From Sphaerisporangium sp. (lineage in GTDB: Bacteria; Actinomycetota; Actinomycetes; Streptosporangiales; Streptosporangiaceae), in assembly GCA_025964675.1 (NCBI GenBank), contig JAOPYI010000132.1, positions 1-57,093 of the forward strand: a stretch of DNA of 57,093 bases, read 5' to 3'. Under the pieces are notes generated by a model. It was given only the letters and a program-made list of their open reading frames with translations. It had not been told where the DNA came from and searched no databases. Shown one piece after another: positions 11,552 to 20,628 of the stretch. The first letter of the stretch is position 1. Each line of letters opens with the position of its first letter. Both the position numbers and the translations under genes were made by a program.

Positions 11552-12103
11552 TTGATTTCCCTTGCCATCGTCGGCGCCCTCGCCCTCATCCTCATCTTCG
11601 TCGTCGTCACGACCTACAACGGCCTGGTCCGCAAGCGCGGTGCGGTGGACAACGCCTGGGCCCAGATCGACGTGCAGCTCAAGCGCCGCCACGACCTGAT
11701 CCCGAACCTCGTCGAGACCGTGAAGGGGTACGCCTCGCACGAGCGCCAGACCCTGGAGGCCGTGGTCGCCGCCCGGCAGCAGGCCGTCTCCGCCCAGGGC
11801 CCCCACGATCAGGCCGCCGCCGAGAACATGCTGTCCGGCGCGCTGAAGAACCTTTTCGCCCTGTCAGAGGCCTACCCCGACCTGAAGGCCAACCAGAACT
11901 TCGCCGCGCTTCAGGAGGAGCTGGCGAGCAGCGAGAACCGCATCGCCTACTCCCGGCAGTACTACAACGACGCCGTGCTGGCCTACAACAACGGCATACA
12001 GACGGTCCCGGCGAACATCGTCGCGGGGATGACCGGATTCCATGAGCGCGAGTACTTCCAGGCGCCCGGCGAGGAGCGCGGCCCGGTCCAGGTCCGCTTC
12101 TAG
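11552..12103 (+). CDS. lemA: LemA family protein
   Basis: A 183-residue LemA protein: one N-terminal membrane helix (ISLAIVGALALILIFVVVTTY) followed by a helical bundle outside or at the membrane. The family blocks NAWAQIDVQLKRRHDLIPNLVETVKGY and ALQEELASSENRIAYSRQYYNDAV are intact, as is the C-terminal FQAP segment. TTG 11552 is the best start because GGAGG lies six bases upstream; ATG 11534 would add six residues and has no ribosome site. Function is poorly known. It is followed after four bases by the DUF2207-like gene, a common pairing. Confidence 0.92.
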   Translation: MISLAIVGALALILIFVVVTTYNGLVRKRGAVDNAWAQIDVQLKRRHDLIPNLVETVKGYASHERQTLEAVVAARQQAVSAQGPHDQAAAENMLSGALKNLFALSEAYPDLKANQNFAALQEELASSENRIAYSRQYYNDAVLAYNNGIQTVPANIVAGMTGFHEREYFQAPGEERGPVQVRF

Positions 12104-12107
12104 CACC

Positions 12108-13979
12108 ATGATCTACTTTCTTGTCACGGCGGCCGCACTCGGCCTCTGGCTGCTCCTGCTGGCCATGCTGGCCTACGCCACCCGCAACCCCGACGTCATC
12201 CCGGGACCGCCCACCAGCGAGCTGCGCGACGAGTCACCCGCTCTGGTGGACCTGATCACCGGCAACTGGCGCCTCTGTGACGAGGCCGCCTCGGCCACCC
12301 TGCTGGACCTGGCCGCCAAGGGCGCGGTCCAGATCGAGGAGGTCGGCCCGGAGCTGTCCCTCGTACGGCTCCGCGAGCCTCGCACCCCGCTCACGGCGTA
12401 CGAGAAGCTGGTCCACGACCATGTGGCGTCGCTCGCCACCGACGGGGTCGTGGCCACCGGAGCCCTCGCCGAGGGCGCCAGGAACCTCGCTCGCTGGTGG
12501 AAGAGCTTCCGCAAGAAGGTGATCGCGGAGGCGCGGGAGAAGGGCCTGTCCCGGGCCCGCTGGAGCACGGCCCAGGCCACGCTCCTCACGGTCGCCGCCG
12601 CCGCGCCCGCCATCGCCTTCGGCGTCGCCGTGGCCGCCACCGCGGACGACCGCCACAGGGACGGGGGCTTCGGGGCAGCCATCGTCGGCTTCGCGCTGCT
12701 GACCGCGCTGATGGGAAAGCTGAACGGCGAGCGCGGCACGGCCGAGGGCGCCAAGGTCGCGGGCTACTGGATGGGGGTGCGCCAGCACCTGGGCGCCAAC
12801 AACGGGTTCGCCGACCAGCCCGCCGCGGCCGTCACCATCTGGGGACGGCACCTGGCCTACGCCGCCGCTCTCGGGATGGCGAGGCGCGCCGTGACCAGCC
12901 TGCCGATCAGCGTGCCCGCCGACGACAAGCGGGCCTGGTCCGACTACGGCGGCATGTGGCACGCCGTGAACGTGCGGTATCCCCGGCGCATCCTGTGGGG
13001 CCGCCCGCCCTGGCCGATGATGCTCCGCGGCGTGATAGCCGGGCTCGGGACCTGGTTCTGGCTCTGGCTGTTCGGAGTCGTCGCGCGGGCCCTGCTCGAT
13101 CTGCCGGAGTCGTTCGTCATGCCGGTCGTCTACCTCGGCGCCGCCACCGCCGCCGCCGTGCCGATCGCCTTCGCCATCGCGGACCTGACCACCAAGACGC
13201 AGCTCGAGGCTCAGATCGTACGGCTGCGCGCGATCCAGGTCGGCTCGAACGGCGACGACCAGCCGAAGTACGCCTACTGGGTGGCGCTGGACGACGGGCA
13301 CCTGCGCGACGTCAAGGCCCTCGGCATCGACGAGTCGAAATGGGGATCGCTGGCCGAGGGTGACCTCGTCAGAGCGAGCATCGGGCGCAGGCTGGGCTGG
13401 ATCGACCAGATCGAGGTCGTCGAGCGGTCACGGCACCGAGGCGTGTCGTCGTACGACGACACCGGCGAGCAGCTGCTCAACGCCCCGGAGAACCTCGGCG
13501 AGGTGCCGGTGCTCCTCCGTCCTTCTCAGGGCGCCGGTGCTGACGCCGGCAAGGCCGACGACGACCGGCCGGCGGCTCTGGTCACCCCGGGCGACCTGCG
13601 GCGGGCACTCGGCATCGAGGTCGGCCCCGCCGGGCCGTACCCTGACGCGCTCCCCACGCCACCGTGGCTGGCGGTGCGGTCCTGCCGCTACCAGACCACC
13701 GGCGGGATTCCGGTCACCGTCGACGTGCACGCCGCCTCCGGGGCGCGGGGCGGCTACCTGATGGTCCTCGGTCACCTGCTGACCCGCGTCGAGGGACGCC
13801 AGATCTCCGGGGTGGGCGGCGGCGCCATGCTGTATCCCGGGGTCGTGTCCGCCCGGACCAGCGAGGGGACCTTCGCCATCCACGTGCACTCCCCCGCGGG
13901 CCCACCGCCTCCTGACGCGCTCGTCGACCTGGCCCGTACGGCCGCCGAGCGCATGGAAGGAAGATCGCCTGTCGCCTGA
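12108..13979 (+). CDS. DUF2207-like membrane protein without the usual exported domain
   Basis: A 623-residue membrane protein paired with lemA. The region from residue 20 to about 420 resembles the C-terminal half of DUF2207 proteins: a winged-helix-like stretch (SATLLDLAAKGAVQIEE), then hydrophobic pairs near 160-205 and 305-365. The N-terminal signal peptide and beta-rich exported domain typical of DUF2207 are missing; the protein starts directly with a membrane helix (MIYFLVTAAALGLWLLLLAM). A further domain at about residues 455-623 (from LLRPSQGAGAD through LAVRSCRYQTTGG to MEGRSPVA) is unrecognised. ATG 12108 lies four bases after the lemA stop. Function unknown; membrane stress or envelope maintenance is only a guess. 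Confidence 0.85.
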   Translation: MIYFLVTAAALGLWLLLLAMLAYATRNPDVIPGPPTSELRDESPALVDLITGNWRLCDEAASATLLDLAAKGAVQIEEVGPELSLVRLREPRTPLTAYEKLVHDHVASLATDGVVATGALAEGARNLARWWKSFRKKVIAEAREKGLSRARWSTAQATLLTVAAAAPAIAFGVAVAATADDRHRDGGFGAAIVGFALLTALMGKLNGERGTAEGAKVAGYWMGVRQHLGANNGFADQPAAAVTIWGRHLAYAAALGMARRAVTSLPISVPADDKRAWSDYGGMWHAVNVRYPRRILWGRPPWPMMLRGVIAGLGTWFWLWLFGVVARALLDLPESFVMPVVYLGAATAAAVPIAFAIADLTTKTQLEAQIVRLRAIQVGSNGDDQPKYAYWVALDDGHLRDVKALGIDESKWGSLAEGDLVRASIGRRLGWIDQIEVVERSRHRGVSSYDDTGEQLLNAPENLGEVPVLLRPSQGAGADAGKADDDRPAALVTPGDLRRALGIEVGPAGPYPDALPTPPWLAVRSCRYQTTGGIPVTVDVHAASGARGGYLMVLGHLLTRVEGRQISGVGGGAMLYPGVVSARTSEGTFAIHVHSPAGPPPPDALVDLARTAAERMEGRSPVA

Positions 13980-14078
13980 AACGGAGTCGAGGACCTACGG
14001 TTCCAATGTTCCTCGACCCCGTGAAAGGGGCCGGATGTACGAAAGGACGGGCCGCCGGTGGCGTGAGAGGGTGGCCAG

Positions 14079-15071
14079 GTGCAATCGGCCCTGGACCTTC
14101 TCACCGAACTCGCCCGGCGGTACGCCTTCGCGGACCTGGGCGCCCTGGCTCCCAAGGTGCTTCCTGAGGCGCTCGTGATACCGGCGCTGTGCGAGTTCGG
14201 CGAGCGGCTGCTCACGCTCGACGCGGAGGACTTCGCCACCGAGGTCGACGCGAAGACCGTCCCCGGCGACCTGAGACGCCGTGCCCGCGACTGCCATATG
14301 CCGCAGACGCCCCGCGAGCAGCCCCGTGGTGCCCTTGCCTCGCTCAGGCCCGCCTACGGGCTGCTGCTCGAGGTCATCAGGATCCGGTGGGACCGGCGCG
14401 AGCTCAGCTCGATGATGGCGGCCCTGCACATCGCCGGCGAGTACCTCCCGCTGCTGGCCTTCGAGCCGGTCCTCGGGCACGCGGGCGACCCGGCGCGCTG
14501 GCCCGAGGGGCTGCGTGCGGAGGGCAGCAGGTTCGGGGCGATCGGTGACCGCGACTGCGACCACACCAAGGCTGAGAAGTCGGCCGCTGAGCGCACGCTG
14601 CGGGTCGCGAACGAGCCCCCGCAGGGGTGGCGGGCCTACTTCGACCGCCAGCACAGCCAGCTCGCCGGGGCCATGGCGACCTGTGTCGCCAAGTGCCGCA
14701 GGCCCTGCACGGCCATGCACTGGATCGCCGCAGAGGCACGTGACAGCCTGGCCCTGCGCTGCAAGGTCGCGCTGGCGTTCGCCGACACCCCGCTGGTACG
14801 GCTGCGCCACGCCGCGCCCGTGGGTCACGGCTTCGGCGTGCCGTCGCCCGAGGAGGTGCTGGACGCCTGGGCGCGAAGCCGGTCACATCTCGACAAGAAC
14901 GGCGTGGGGCACGGGGCCACCCGTGACGACGGCTTCCCCCTACCGGGGCTGCCCAGCCTGTTCTCGGCCGTCGCGGGCTCGCCCATCGAGCCCGCGACTC
15001 TGCTGGCCGACGTCGCCGCCCACCTGGTCTCGCTGATCGACGGTCCGGCGATGCGAGGCGCCGGGGCGTGA
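14079..15071 (+). CDS. Conserved-looking protein of unknown function
   Basis: A 330-residue soluble protein that I cannot assign. The N-terminal 70 residues are helical and acidic. A histidine/cysteine-bearing middle (GDRDCDHTKAEKSA, then CVAKCRRPCTAMHW near residues 205-215) could bind metal, but the spacing matches no motif I know. The C-terminus includes a GHGFGVPSPEEVLDAW segment. The start is GTG 14079 behind GAGAGGG. Codon use matches the neighbours. It converges on the amidase gene with a seven-base gap. Confidence 0.75.
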   Translation: MQSALDLLTELARRYAFADLGALAPKVLPEALVIPALCEFGERLLTLDAEDFATEVDAKTVPGDLRRRARDCHMPQTPREQPRGALASLRPAYGLLLEVIRIRWDRRELSSMMAALHIAGEYLPLLAFEPVLGHAGDPARWPEGLRAEGSRFGAIGDRDCDHTKAEKSAAERTLRVANEPPQGWRAYFDRQHSQLAGAMATCVAKCRRPCTAMHWIAAEARDSLALRCKVALAFADTPLVRLRHAAPVGHGFGVPSPEEVLDAWARSRSHLDKNGVGHGATRDDGFPLPGLPSLFSAVAGSPIEPATLLADVAAHLVSLIDGPAMRGAGA

Positions 15072-15078
15072 CCGCCGA

Positions 15079-16497
15079 TCACCAGACGGCGGGACGCCGA
15101 TCGCCCCAGAACCCGCCGACGGCCGCCTCCACCTGGGCGGATACCGAGATGAGCGTGGCCTCGCCCCCGAACCGCCCCGCGAGCATCACGCCGATCGGCA
15201 GGCCCGCGTCCGTCCAGTGCAGGGGAAGGTTGACGGCGGGCTGGCCGCTGACGTTGTAGATCGCGGCGAACGGCGCGAACCGCTCCATCCGGTTGAAGGT
15301 CTCCTCCGGGTCCTCGACGTCCTCGAACCAGCCGACGGGCACGGGCGGCTGGGTGACGGTGGGCGACAGGATCGCGTCGTACTCGTTCATGACCAGGAAC
15401 CCGAAGCGCGTCGCCGTCTGCAACGTCGCCTGGGCCTGAAGGAAGGCCGGGGCCGTGGTCGCGAAGCCGCGCTCCCGCAGCCACCTCGTCAGGGGGCGCA
15501 GCTTCGGCTCCAGCGACGGGTCCACCGGGTGCATGCACGCGAAGCAGAACCACAGCTTCTCGAACTCGCTCAAAATGGACGGGTCGAACGGCGGGGGCAT
15601 GTCGACGACCTCGTGGCCGAGCGACTCCAGCAGCACCGAGGCCTTCTCGTAGGCGGCGAGGACGTCCGGGTGCACCTCGGCGCCCGGCACCACCGGCGTG
15701 GCGTTCCTGCCGATCCTGAGGCGCCCGGGCTCGCGCGTGACCGCCTCGATGAAGCCCACGGGCGACGGCGGCGCGTGGTACAGGTCGCCCGGCTGGTTGT
15801 GCGCCATCACAGAAAGGAGCGCGGCGGCGTCGGCCACGGTCCGGGCGATGGGACCGTTCGTCGACAGGCCGGCCAGGTCGGGGACGATCGGCGCGAACGA
15901 GATGCGACCCCGGGTCGGCTTGATGCCGTACAGGCCGCAGACCGAGGCGGGGATGCGGATGGAACCCGCGCCGTCGCTGCCCTGCGCTGCCGGGGCGAGC
16001 CCGGCCGCGACCGCCGCCGCCGCTCCCCCGCTCGAACCACCCGCCGACCGCGTCAGGTCCCAGGGGGTACGCGAAGGAGCCGACACGTCGGTCTCGGTGT
16101 AGCAGGGCAGGCCGAACTCCGGAGTGGCGGTCTTGCCGAGCATGATGGTGCCGGCGTCCCGCAGCCGCTCCACGACGCTGTCGTCGACAGGCGCCACGAA
16201 GCCCTCGTAGGTCGCGGAGCCGAACCGGATCGGGACGTCCTTGACGAGGTTGAGGTCCTTGATCGGTATGGGAACGCCGAGCAGCGGGGGAAGCTCCGCG
16301 CCCCGCAGGACGAGGGCCTCCGCCTTCCGCGCCTGGTCAAGGGCACGATCGGCCGTCAGCGTGACAAAGGCCCCGACCTCGGGGTCGATGCGCTCTACGC
16401 GCTCGAGATAGTGCTTGGTGATCTCCACCGGAGACAGCTCCCGGGATCGCACGGCCGCCGCCTGCTCCAGGGCTGTAAGATCATGTATGTGCGCCAC
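15079..16497 (-). CDS. Amidase (amidase-signature family)
   Basis: A 472-residue serine amidohydrolase. The Ser-cisSer-Lys triad is visible: lysine in PIPIKDLN (near residue 79), cis-serine in the glycine/serine-rich GGSSGGAAAAVAAG (near 153) and the nucleophile serine in GSDGAGSIRIPA (near 177). The C-terminal half (VNLPLHWTDAGLPIGVMLAG) is also typical. No GatB or GatC gene is nearby, so it is probably a catabolic amidase and not the tRNA amidotransferase subunit. The substrate is unknown. Confidence 0.93.
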   Translation of the reverse strand: MAHIHDLTALEQAAAVRSRELSPVEITKHYLERVERIDPEVGAFVTLTADRALDQARKAEALVLRGAELPPLLGVPIPIKDLNLVKDVPIRFGSATYEGFVAPVDDSVVERLRDAGTIMLGKTATPEFGLPCYTETDVSAPSRTPWDLTRSAGGSSGGAAAAVAAGLAPAAQGSDGAGSIRIPASVCGLYGIKPTRGRISFAPIVPDLAGLSTNGPIARTVADAAALLSVMAHNQPGDLYHAPPSPVGFIEAVTREPGRLRIGRNATPVVPGAEVHPDVLAAYEKASVLLESLGHEVVDMPPPFDPSILSEFEKLWFCFACMHPVDPSLEPKLRPLTRWLRERGFATTAPAFLQAQATLQTATRFGFLVMNEYDAILSPTVTQPPVPVGWFEDVEDPEETFNRMERFAPFAAIYNVSGQPAVNLPLHWTDAGLPIGVMLAGRFGGEATLISVSAQVEAAVGGFWGDRRPAVW

Positions 16498-16643
16498 GCT
16501 TCCGCACAGTAGGGCCTATGCCCGTGAGTTATCTAGAGAGGAAAAGGGTTAGATACCCGGCTTTTCGCCCTACGATGCGGGAATAGGCGGCCACAAAAAT
16601 GTGAACTAGCCAACACTAGGCACACTCTTGGGCGTCAACTACC

Positions 16644-17471
16644 GTGAGTTACGTGGATTCCGGTCTAGAACCTGATGACGGTCACAATATGTCACCCATT
16701 TGGGTGAGCGACCGCCCCTCGGAGCAGAAATCTCGGCCCGCGCCTCCCGAGCCGACTTACGCTCCCGTCGAACGCGCGTCCCTGCTCGGCCTGCTTCAGC
16801 AGCCCAGATACCGACATCTGCGCCAGCGCGCCCTGATCGCCGCCGGCGCGGGGCTGATCGTGGGCATCCCCATGTGGAGCTGGCGGCTCGGCCTGGTCGC
16901 GGCGATCATCGCCGCCATCGCCGACACCGTGTACCGCGCGCGCACGGCGTCCTCGGTCGCGCCCTGGCGCCGCGCGTCGGCCGCCGAGCGGCGCACCGAA
17001 GCACAGTTGGACAAGCTCGAGCGAAGCGGTTACCTCACGCTGCACGCGCGGGCCATCCCCGACAGCGACGCGCAGATCGACCACCTGGTGGTCGGCCCGA
17101 CAGGGGTGTACGCCATCGACTCCGAGAAGTGGGACAAGCGGCTCCCCGTCCGCGTCCAGTCCCACCGCAAGCTGTTCCACGGGCCGTACAACCAGAAGCC
17201 ACGCCTGGACGAGGCCCGCTGGGAGGCGTCCCAGGCGAGCGAGCTGATCACCGGGGTGCTCGGCCACGAGGTCACCGTCGTGCCATCTCTGGCCGTCTAC
17301 GGCCCCGCGATCCCCTGGAAGATCCTCAACATCCGCGAGGTGGACGTCTTCGACGGCAGCCGCGTGCGCAAGTGGATCACCAACCGGGAACGTTCCCTGA
17401 CCTCCGAGGAAATCGAGGAGATCTACGCCGCCGCGGAGCAGGTCCTCCCGGCGCGCTACCCCGAGAACTGA
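16644..17471 (+). CDS. NERD domain membrane protein
   Basis: A 275-residue protein with two close hydrophobic segments (about residues 65-98) followed by a NERD (nuclease-related) domain at about 112-235. The NERD core is clear: AQIDHLVVGPTGVYAIDSEKWDKRLPV contains the conserved aspartates of the restriction-endonuclease-like fold. NERD proteins are suspected nucleases, often membrane bound, but few have been tested. The start GTG 16644 has no strong ribosome site, so a leaderless message is possible. A 15-bp perfect hairpin follows. Confidence 0.85.
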   Translation: MSYVDSGLEPDDGHNMSPIWVSDRPSEQKSRPAPPEPTYAPVERASLLGLLQQPRYRHLRQRALIAAGAGLIVGIPMWSWRLGLVAAIIAAIADTVYRARTASSVAPWRRASAAERRTEAQLDKLERSGYLTLHARAIPDSDAQIDHLVVGPTGVYAIDSEKWDKRLPVRVQSHRKLFHGPYNQKPRLDEARWEASQASELITGVLGHEVTVVPSLAVYGPAIPWKILNIREVDVFDGSRVRKWITNRERSLTSEEIEEIYAAAEQVLPARYPEN

Positions 17472-17482
17472 CCCCCAGAAGG

Positions 17483-17534
17483 TCCTTCGGGGTTCCCGTC
17501 ACTGTCCACCACTGCCCCAGGGAACCCCGAAGGA
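17483..17534. terminator. 15-bp inverted repeat between the NERD gene and ilvD
   Basis: TCCTTCGGGGTTCCC at 17483-17497 pairs perfectly with GGGAACCCCGAAGGA at 17520-17534 across a 22-base loop. It begins 12 bases after the NERD gene stop, as expected for an intrinsic terminator of that gene. Confidence 0.75.
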
Positions 17535-17586
17535 TCCCGCCTCCCGGCGTGTCCAGCCTGTGGACCGCAGGTCTCGCCAGTCGGGC

Positions 17587-17601
17587 GATGGTCGTACCAT
17601 C
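17587..17601. promoter_or_regulatory. FadR/GntR-type operator-like palindrome before ilvD
   Basis: GATGGTCGTACCATC is a perfect 6-3-6 inverted repeat. Its core TGGTCGTACCA fits the FadR-subfamily consensus TNGTNNNACNA and resembles the operator of the lut locus in this window. It ends 35 bases before the ilvD start, where repressor binding could act. Which protein binds is not known. Confidence 0.45.
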
Positions 17602-17636
17602 AGAAGACTCAGCAGTCGTCCGATGGGAGAACGGTC

Positions 17637-19478
17637 ATGCCGGCCCTCAGGTCTCGTACGGTCACTCATGGCAGGAACATGGTCGGGGCACGCGCCCTCC
17701 TCCGAGCCACGGGCGTAGCCGGCGGGGACTTCGGGAAGCCGATCATCGCGGTGGCCAACAGCTTCACCCAGTTCGTCCCCGGCCACGTCCACCTGCGTGA
17801 GGTGGCCGAGGTCGTGGCGGGTGGCATCCGCGAGGCGGGGGCGATCCCGCGCGAGTTCAACACCATCGCCGTCGACGACGGCATCGCGATGGGCCACGGA
17901 GGCATGCTGTACTCCCTGCCCTCGCGCGAGCTGATCGCCGACGCCGTGGAGTACATGGTCAACGCCCACTGCGCCGACGCGCTGATCTGTGTCTCCAACT
18001 GCGACAAGATCACGCCTGGCATGCTGCTGGCCGCGTTCCGGCTCAACATCCCGACCCTCTTCGTCTCCGGCGGTCCCATGGAGGCGGGCAAGTCTCCGTC
18101 GGGCCGCAAGCTCGACCTGATCGACCCCATGGTCGCCGCGGCCGACGAGAGCGTCTCCGACGCCGAGTTGCTCGAGATGGAGGAGAACGCCTGCCCCACC
18201 TGCGGCTCGTGCAGCGGCATGTTCACCGCCAACTCGATGAACTGCCTCGCGGAGGCCATCGGCCTCGGGCTGCCGGGCAACGGCACCACGCTCGCCACCC
18301 ACAAGGCCCGCAAGGGGCTGTTCGAGAAGGCCGGGCGCCAGATCGTCGAGATCACCAAGCGCTACTACGACGACGACGACGAGTCGGTGCTGCCGCGCAA
18401 CATCGCCACCCGTGACGCCTTCGAGAACGCCATGGCCCTCGACGTCGCCATGGGCGGCTCGACCAACACCATCCTCCACCTGCTGGCGGCGGCCCGCGAG
18501 GCCGGTGTCGACTTCGGCCTGAAGGAGATCAACGAGGTCTCCCTGCGCGTGCCGTGCCTGTGCAAGGTGGCGCCCGCCACGGCGAAATACCACGTGGAGG
18601 ACGTCCACCGCGCGGGCGGCATTCCGGCGATCCTCGGCGAGCTCGACCGGGCCGGGCTGCTCAACCGCGACACCCACAGCGTCCACGCGGCGTCCCTCAC
18701 CGACTTCATCAACGAGTGGGACCCGCAGTCCCCCACCGTGACCGACGAGGCGCTCGAGCTCTGGCACGCCGCCCCCGGCAATGTCCGCACGGTCAAGGCC
18801 TACTCCCAGGACGCCAGGTGGGAGTCCCTCGACCTCGACCGCGCCGAGGGCTGCATCCGCGACCTCGAGCACGCCTACACCCGTGACGGCGGCCTGGCCG
18901 TGCTCTACGGCAACATCGCGCCCGAGGGGTGCATCGTCAAGACGGCGGGCGTCGACGAGTCGGTCTGGAAGTTCAGCGGCCCGGCCGTGGTGTTCGAGTC
19001 GCAGGAGGACGCGGTCGAGGGCATCCTCGCCAACAAGGTCTCGGCCGGCGACGTCGTGGTCATCCGCTACGAAGGCCCCAAGGGCGGTCCCGGCATGCAG
19101 GAGATGCTCTACCCCACGAGCTTCCTCAAGGGCAAGGGCCTCGGCAAGGCGTGCGCGCTGGTCACCGACGGGCGGTTCTCCGGCGGCACCTCCGGGCTCT
19201 CGATCGGGCACGCCTCCCCGGAGGCGGCCGAGGGCGGCATCATCGCCCTGGTCGAAGACGGCGACCTCGTCGAGATCGACATCCCCGGCCGGAGCATCGC
19301 GCTGAAAGTCTCCGAGGCCGACCTCGCGGCGCGGCGCGAGCGCCTGCTGGCCGACCTCGGCCGCTACCGCCCGCGCGACCGCGACCGTGCGGTCAGCGTC
19401 GCCCTGCAGGCCTACGCCGCGCTCACCACCTCAGCCTCCACCGGCGCCTCACGCGACCTGTCGCAGCTCTCCCGCTGA
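17637..19478 (+). CDS. ilvD: Dihydroxy-acid dehydratase
   Basis: A 613-residue Fe-S dehydratase converting 2,3-dihydroxy-isovalerate and -methylvalerate to the keto acids of valine, leucine and isoleucine synthesis. Cluster cysteines are in [10 protein letters not shown] (near residue 122) and [19 protein letters not shown] (near 190). The C-terminal [21 protein letters not shown] motif is intact. Length matches the E. coli-type enzyme. The ATG at 17637 follows GGGAG. It is transcribed alone, with a possible GntR-type operator upstream and a hairpin terminator downstream; no other ilv gene is near. Confidence 0.97.
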   Translation: MPALRSRTVTHGRNMVGARALLRATGVAGGDFGKPIIAVANSFTQFVPGHVHLREVAEVVAGGIREAGAIPREFNTIAVDDGIAMGHGGMLYSLPSRELIADAVEYMVNAHCADALICVSNCDKITPGMLLAAFRLNIPTLFVSGGPMEAGKSPSGRKLDLIDPMVAAADESVSDAELLEMEENACPTCGSCSGMFTANSMNCLAEAIGLGLPGNGTTLATHKARKGLFEKAGRQIVEITKRYYDDDDESVLPRNIATRDAFENAMALDVAMGGSTNTILHLLAAAREAGVDFGLKEINEVSLRVPCLCKVAPATAKYHVEDVHRAGGIPAILGELDRAGLLNRDTHSVHAASLTDFINEWDPQSPTVTDEALELWHAAPGNVRTVKAYSQDARWESLDLDRAEGCIRDLEHAYTRDGGLAVLYGNIAPEGCIVKTAGVDESVWKFSGPAVVFESQEDAVEGILANKVSAGDVVVIRYEGPKGGPGMQEMLYPTSFLKGKGLGKACALVTDGRFSGGTSGLSIGHASPEAAEGGIIALVEDGDLVEIDIPGRSIALKVSEADLAARRERLLADLGRYRPRDRDRAVSVALQAYAALTTSASTGASRDLSQLSR

Positions 19479-19486
19479 CCGGCGCT

Positions 19487-19526
19487 CACCGAGTGGTACG
19501 GCTCACACGAGCGGCACCACTCGGTG
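19487..19526 (+). terminator. Hairpin after ilvD
   Basis: CACCGAGTGGT at 19487-19497 pairs perfectly with ACCACTCGGTG at 19516-19526, and one more T-A pair extends it. The 18-base loop can itself fold (GCTC/GAGC). It starts eight bases after the ilvD stop. Confidence 0.7.
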
Positions 19527-19700
19527 ACCTCTGCGCTGTTCCCCAAGGGGGAGCCGTGCGGAGATCTGTTTCGGAAGGCCCGCGACGCGGCTCAGCAGGG
19601 TCCGTGAAGGACAGGCCGGCGTCACCGTGAGGTAAAGAACAGTCGCCTCACGGTTCGCCGTACCAAGGTCTGGTGTTCGAAAAATGTCGGTGGCCGAAGG

Positions 19701-19706
19701 TAGTCT
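19701..19706 (+). promoter_or_regulatory. -10 element for a leaderless WYL transcript
   Basis: TAGTCT ends six bases before the ATG at 19713, with no ribosome binding site in between. This indicates leaderless transcription and supports the short start of the WYL gene. Confidence 0.5.
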
Positions 19707-19712
19707 TCAAGT

Positions 19713-20231
19713 ATGGCCAACGTCACCACGCCGCTCCTGACGACCGCCGAAATCGCCGCTCTCGCCTTGTCTCTCGCCCATCTCGGAGAGGGTCCCCAGG
19801 CCGTCACCGCCCGCCGGGGCCTGCGCAACGTGTTCGAAAACCTCGACCTTGACGACGACGTCGTCGCCGCGACCCTCGACACGCTCACCACGCCGCTGCC
19901 ACCCGATGTGGCCAGGCGCGCGCGCACGATCGCGGGCGCCGTGACCGGCCGGCAGGTGGTGCGGCTTCACTACCGCGACGCCGGCGGCCGGGTCACGTCC
20001 CGTGATGTCGAGCCGGTCACTTGCCTGGTCCACCGTGATCATTGGTATCTCGTGGGGTGGTGCCGCACGAAGGCCGGCATCCGGGCGTTCCGGTTCGACC
20101 GCATCGTCGCGGTCGAGCCCACCCTGGTGCCCGCCCGGCCCCACCGCGCCGAGCGCTACCTCCCCTTCCAGCGAAGGAAGGTCACGGGCCGCCAAACTCC
20201 GGCCCGCGTGATCGACCGCCGATCCGCCTAG
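19713..20231 (+). CDS. Stand-alone WYL domain protein without a helix-turn-helix
   Basis: A 172-residue protein aligned with the middle and C-terminal part of YafY/DeoR-like WYL regulators: a linker (LTTAEIAALALSLAHL) and the WYL ligand-binding domain, whose CLVHRDHWYLVGWCRTKAGIRAFRFDRI contains the W-Y-L triplet and the conserved arginine region. The N-terminal winged helix is absent. The leaderless -10 box right before the ATG indicates that this is the natural start and not a sequencing truncation. WYL domains bind nucleic acids or nucleotides; a headless version may modulate another regulator. The C-terminus is basic (RRKVTGRQTPARVIDRR). Confidence 0.85.
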   Translation: MANVTTPLLTTAEIAALALSLAHLGEGPQAVTARRGLRNVFENLDLDDDVVAATLDTLTTPLPPDVARRARTIAGAVTGRQVVRLHYRDAGGRVTSRDVEPVTCLVHRDHWYLVGWCRTKAGIRAFRFDRIVAVEPTLVPARPHRAERYLPFQRRKVTGRQTPARVIDRRSA

Positions 20232-20267
20232 CCGTCACCGGCACTCACGGCCCGCCGCCGGCAGGCC

Positions 20268-20297
20268 CTCGCGCCGCGCTCCCCCGCGCGGCGCGAG
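20268..20297. terminator. Convergent hairpin between the WYL and FmdB genes
   Basis: CTCGCGCCGCG at 20268-20278 pairs perfectly with CGCGGCGCGAG at 20287-20297 around an eight-base loop. It lies between two convergent genes and can serve both. Confidence 0.7.
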
Positions 20298-20321
20298 CCG
20301 GGCAGGCACGTGTGGCGTGGG

Positions 20322-20540
20322 TCAGCCGCAGCAGCCCCCGCCGCAGCACCCGCCTCCGCCGCCTCCACCACCGCTGGGGCGTGGCGCCGAGGCGCCGCCC
20401 GTGACGGCGACCGTGGACAGGAGCTTCACCGTGTCCGCGTGTCCCTCGGGGCAGGCGGCGGAGTCACTCGCGGCGGACATGGGGCGCGACACCTCGAAGG
20501 TGGATCCGCAGGCGCGGCAGCGGTAGTCATAGCGGGGCAT
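20322..20540 (-). CDS. FmdB-family zinc ribbon protein
   Basis: A 72-residue protein with the FmdB pattern: MPRYDYRCRACGSTFEV gives the first CXXC, and a second zinc knuckle would come from the ACPEGH segment near residue 35, where one cysteine is replaced by glycine-histidine. The C-terminus is a run of glycines closed by paired cysteines (GGGCCGGGCCG), a tail often seen in this family. Its role is unknown, probably small regulatory or metal binding. Confidence 0.85.
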   Translation of the reverse strand: MPRYDYRCRACGSTFEVSRPMSAASDSAACPEGHADTVKLLSTVAVTGGASAPRPSGGGGGGGGCCGGGCCG

Positions 20541-20628
20541 GCCATCAGGGTACGGCGTGCCGCGTCCGCACGACCAGGTCGGTCAGCGCCGGGCCACCCT
20601 GCGGATAGGGATCGGCGAAGGCCCTACG

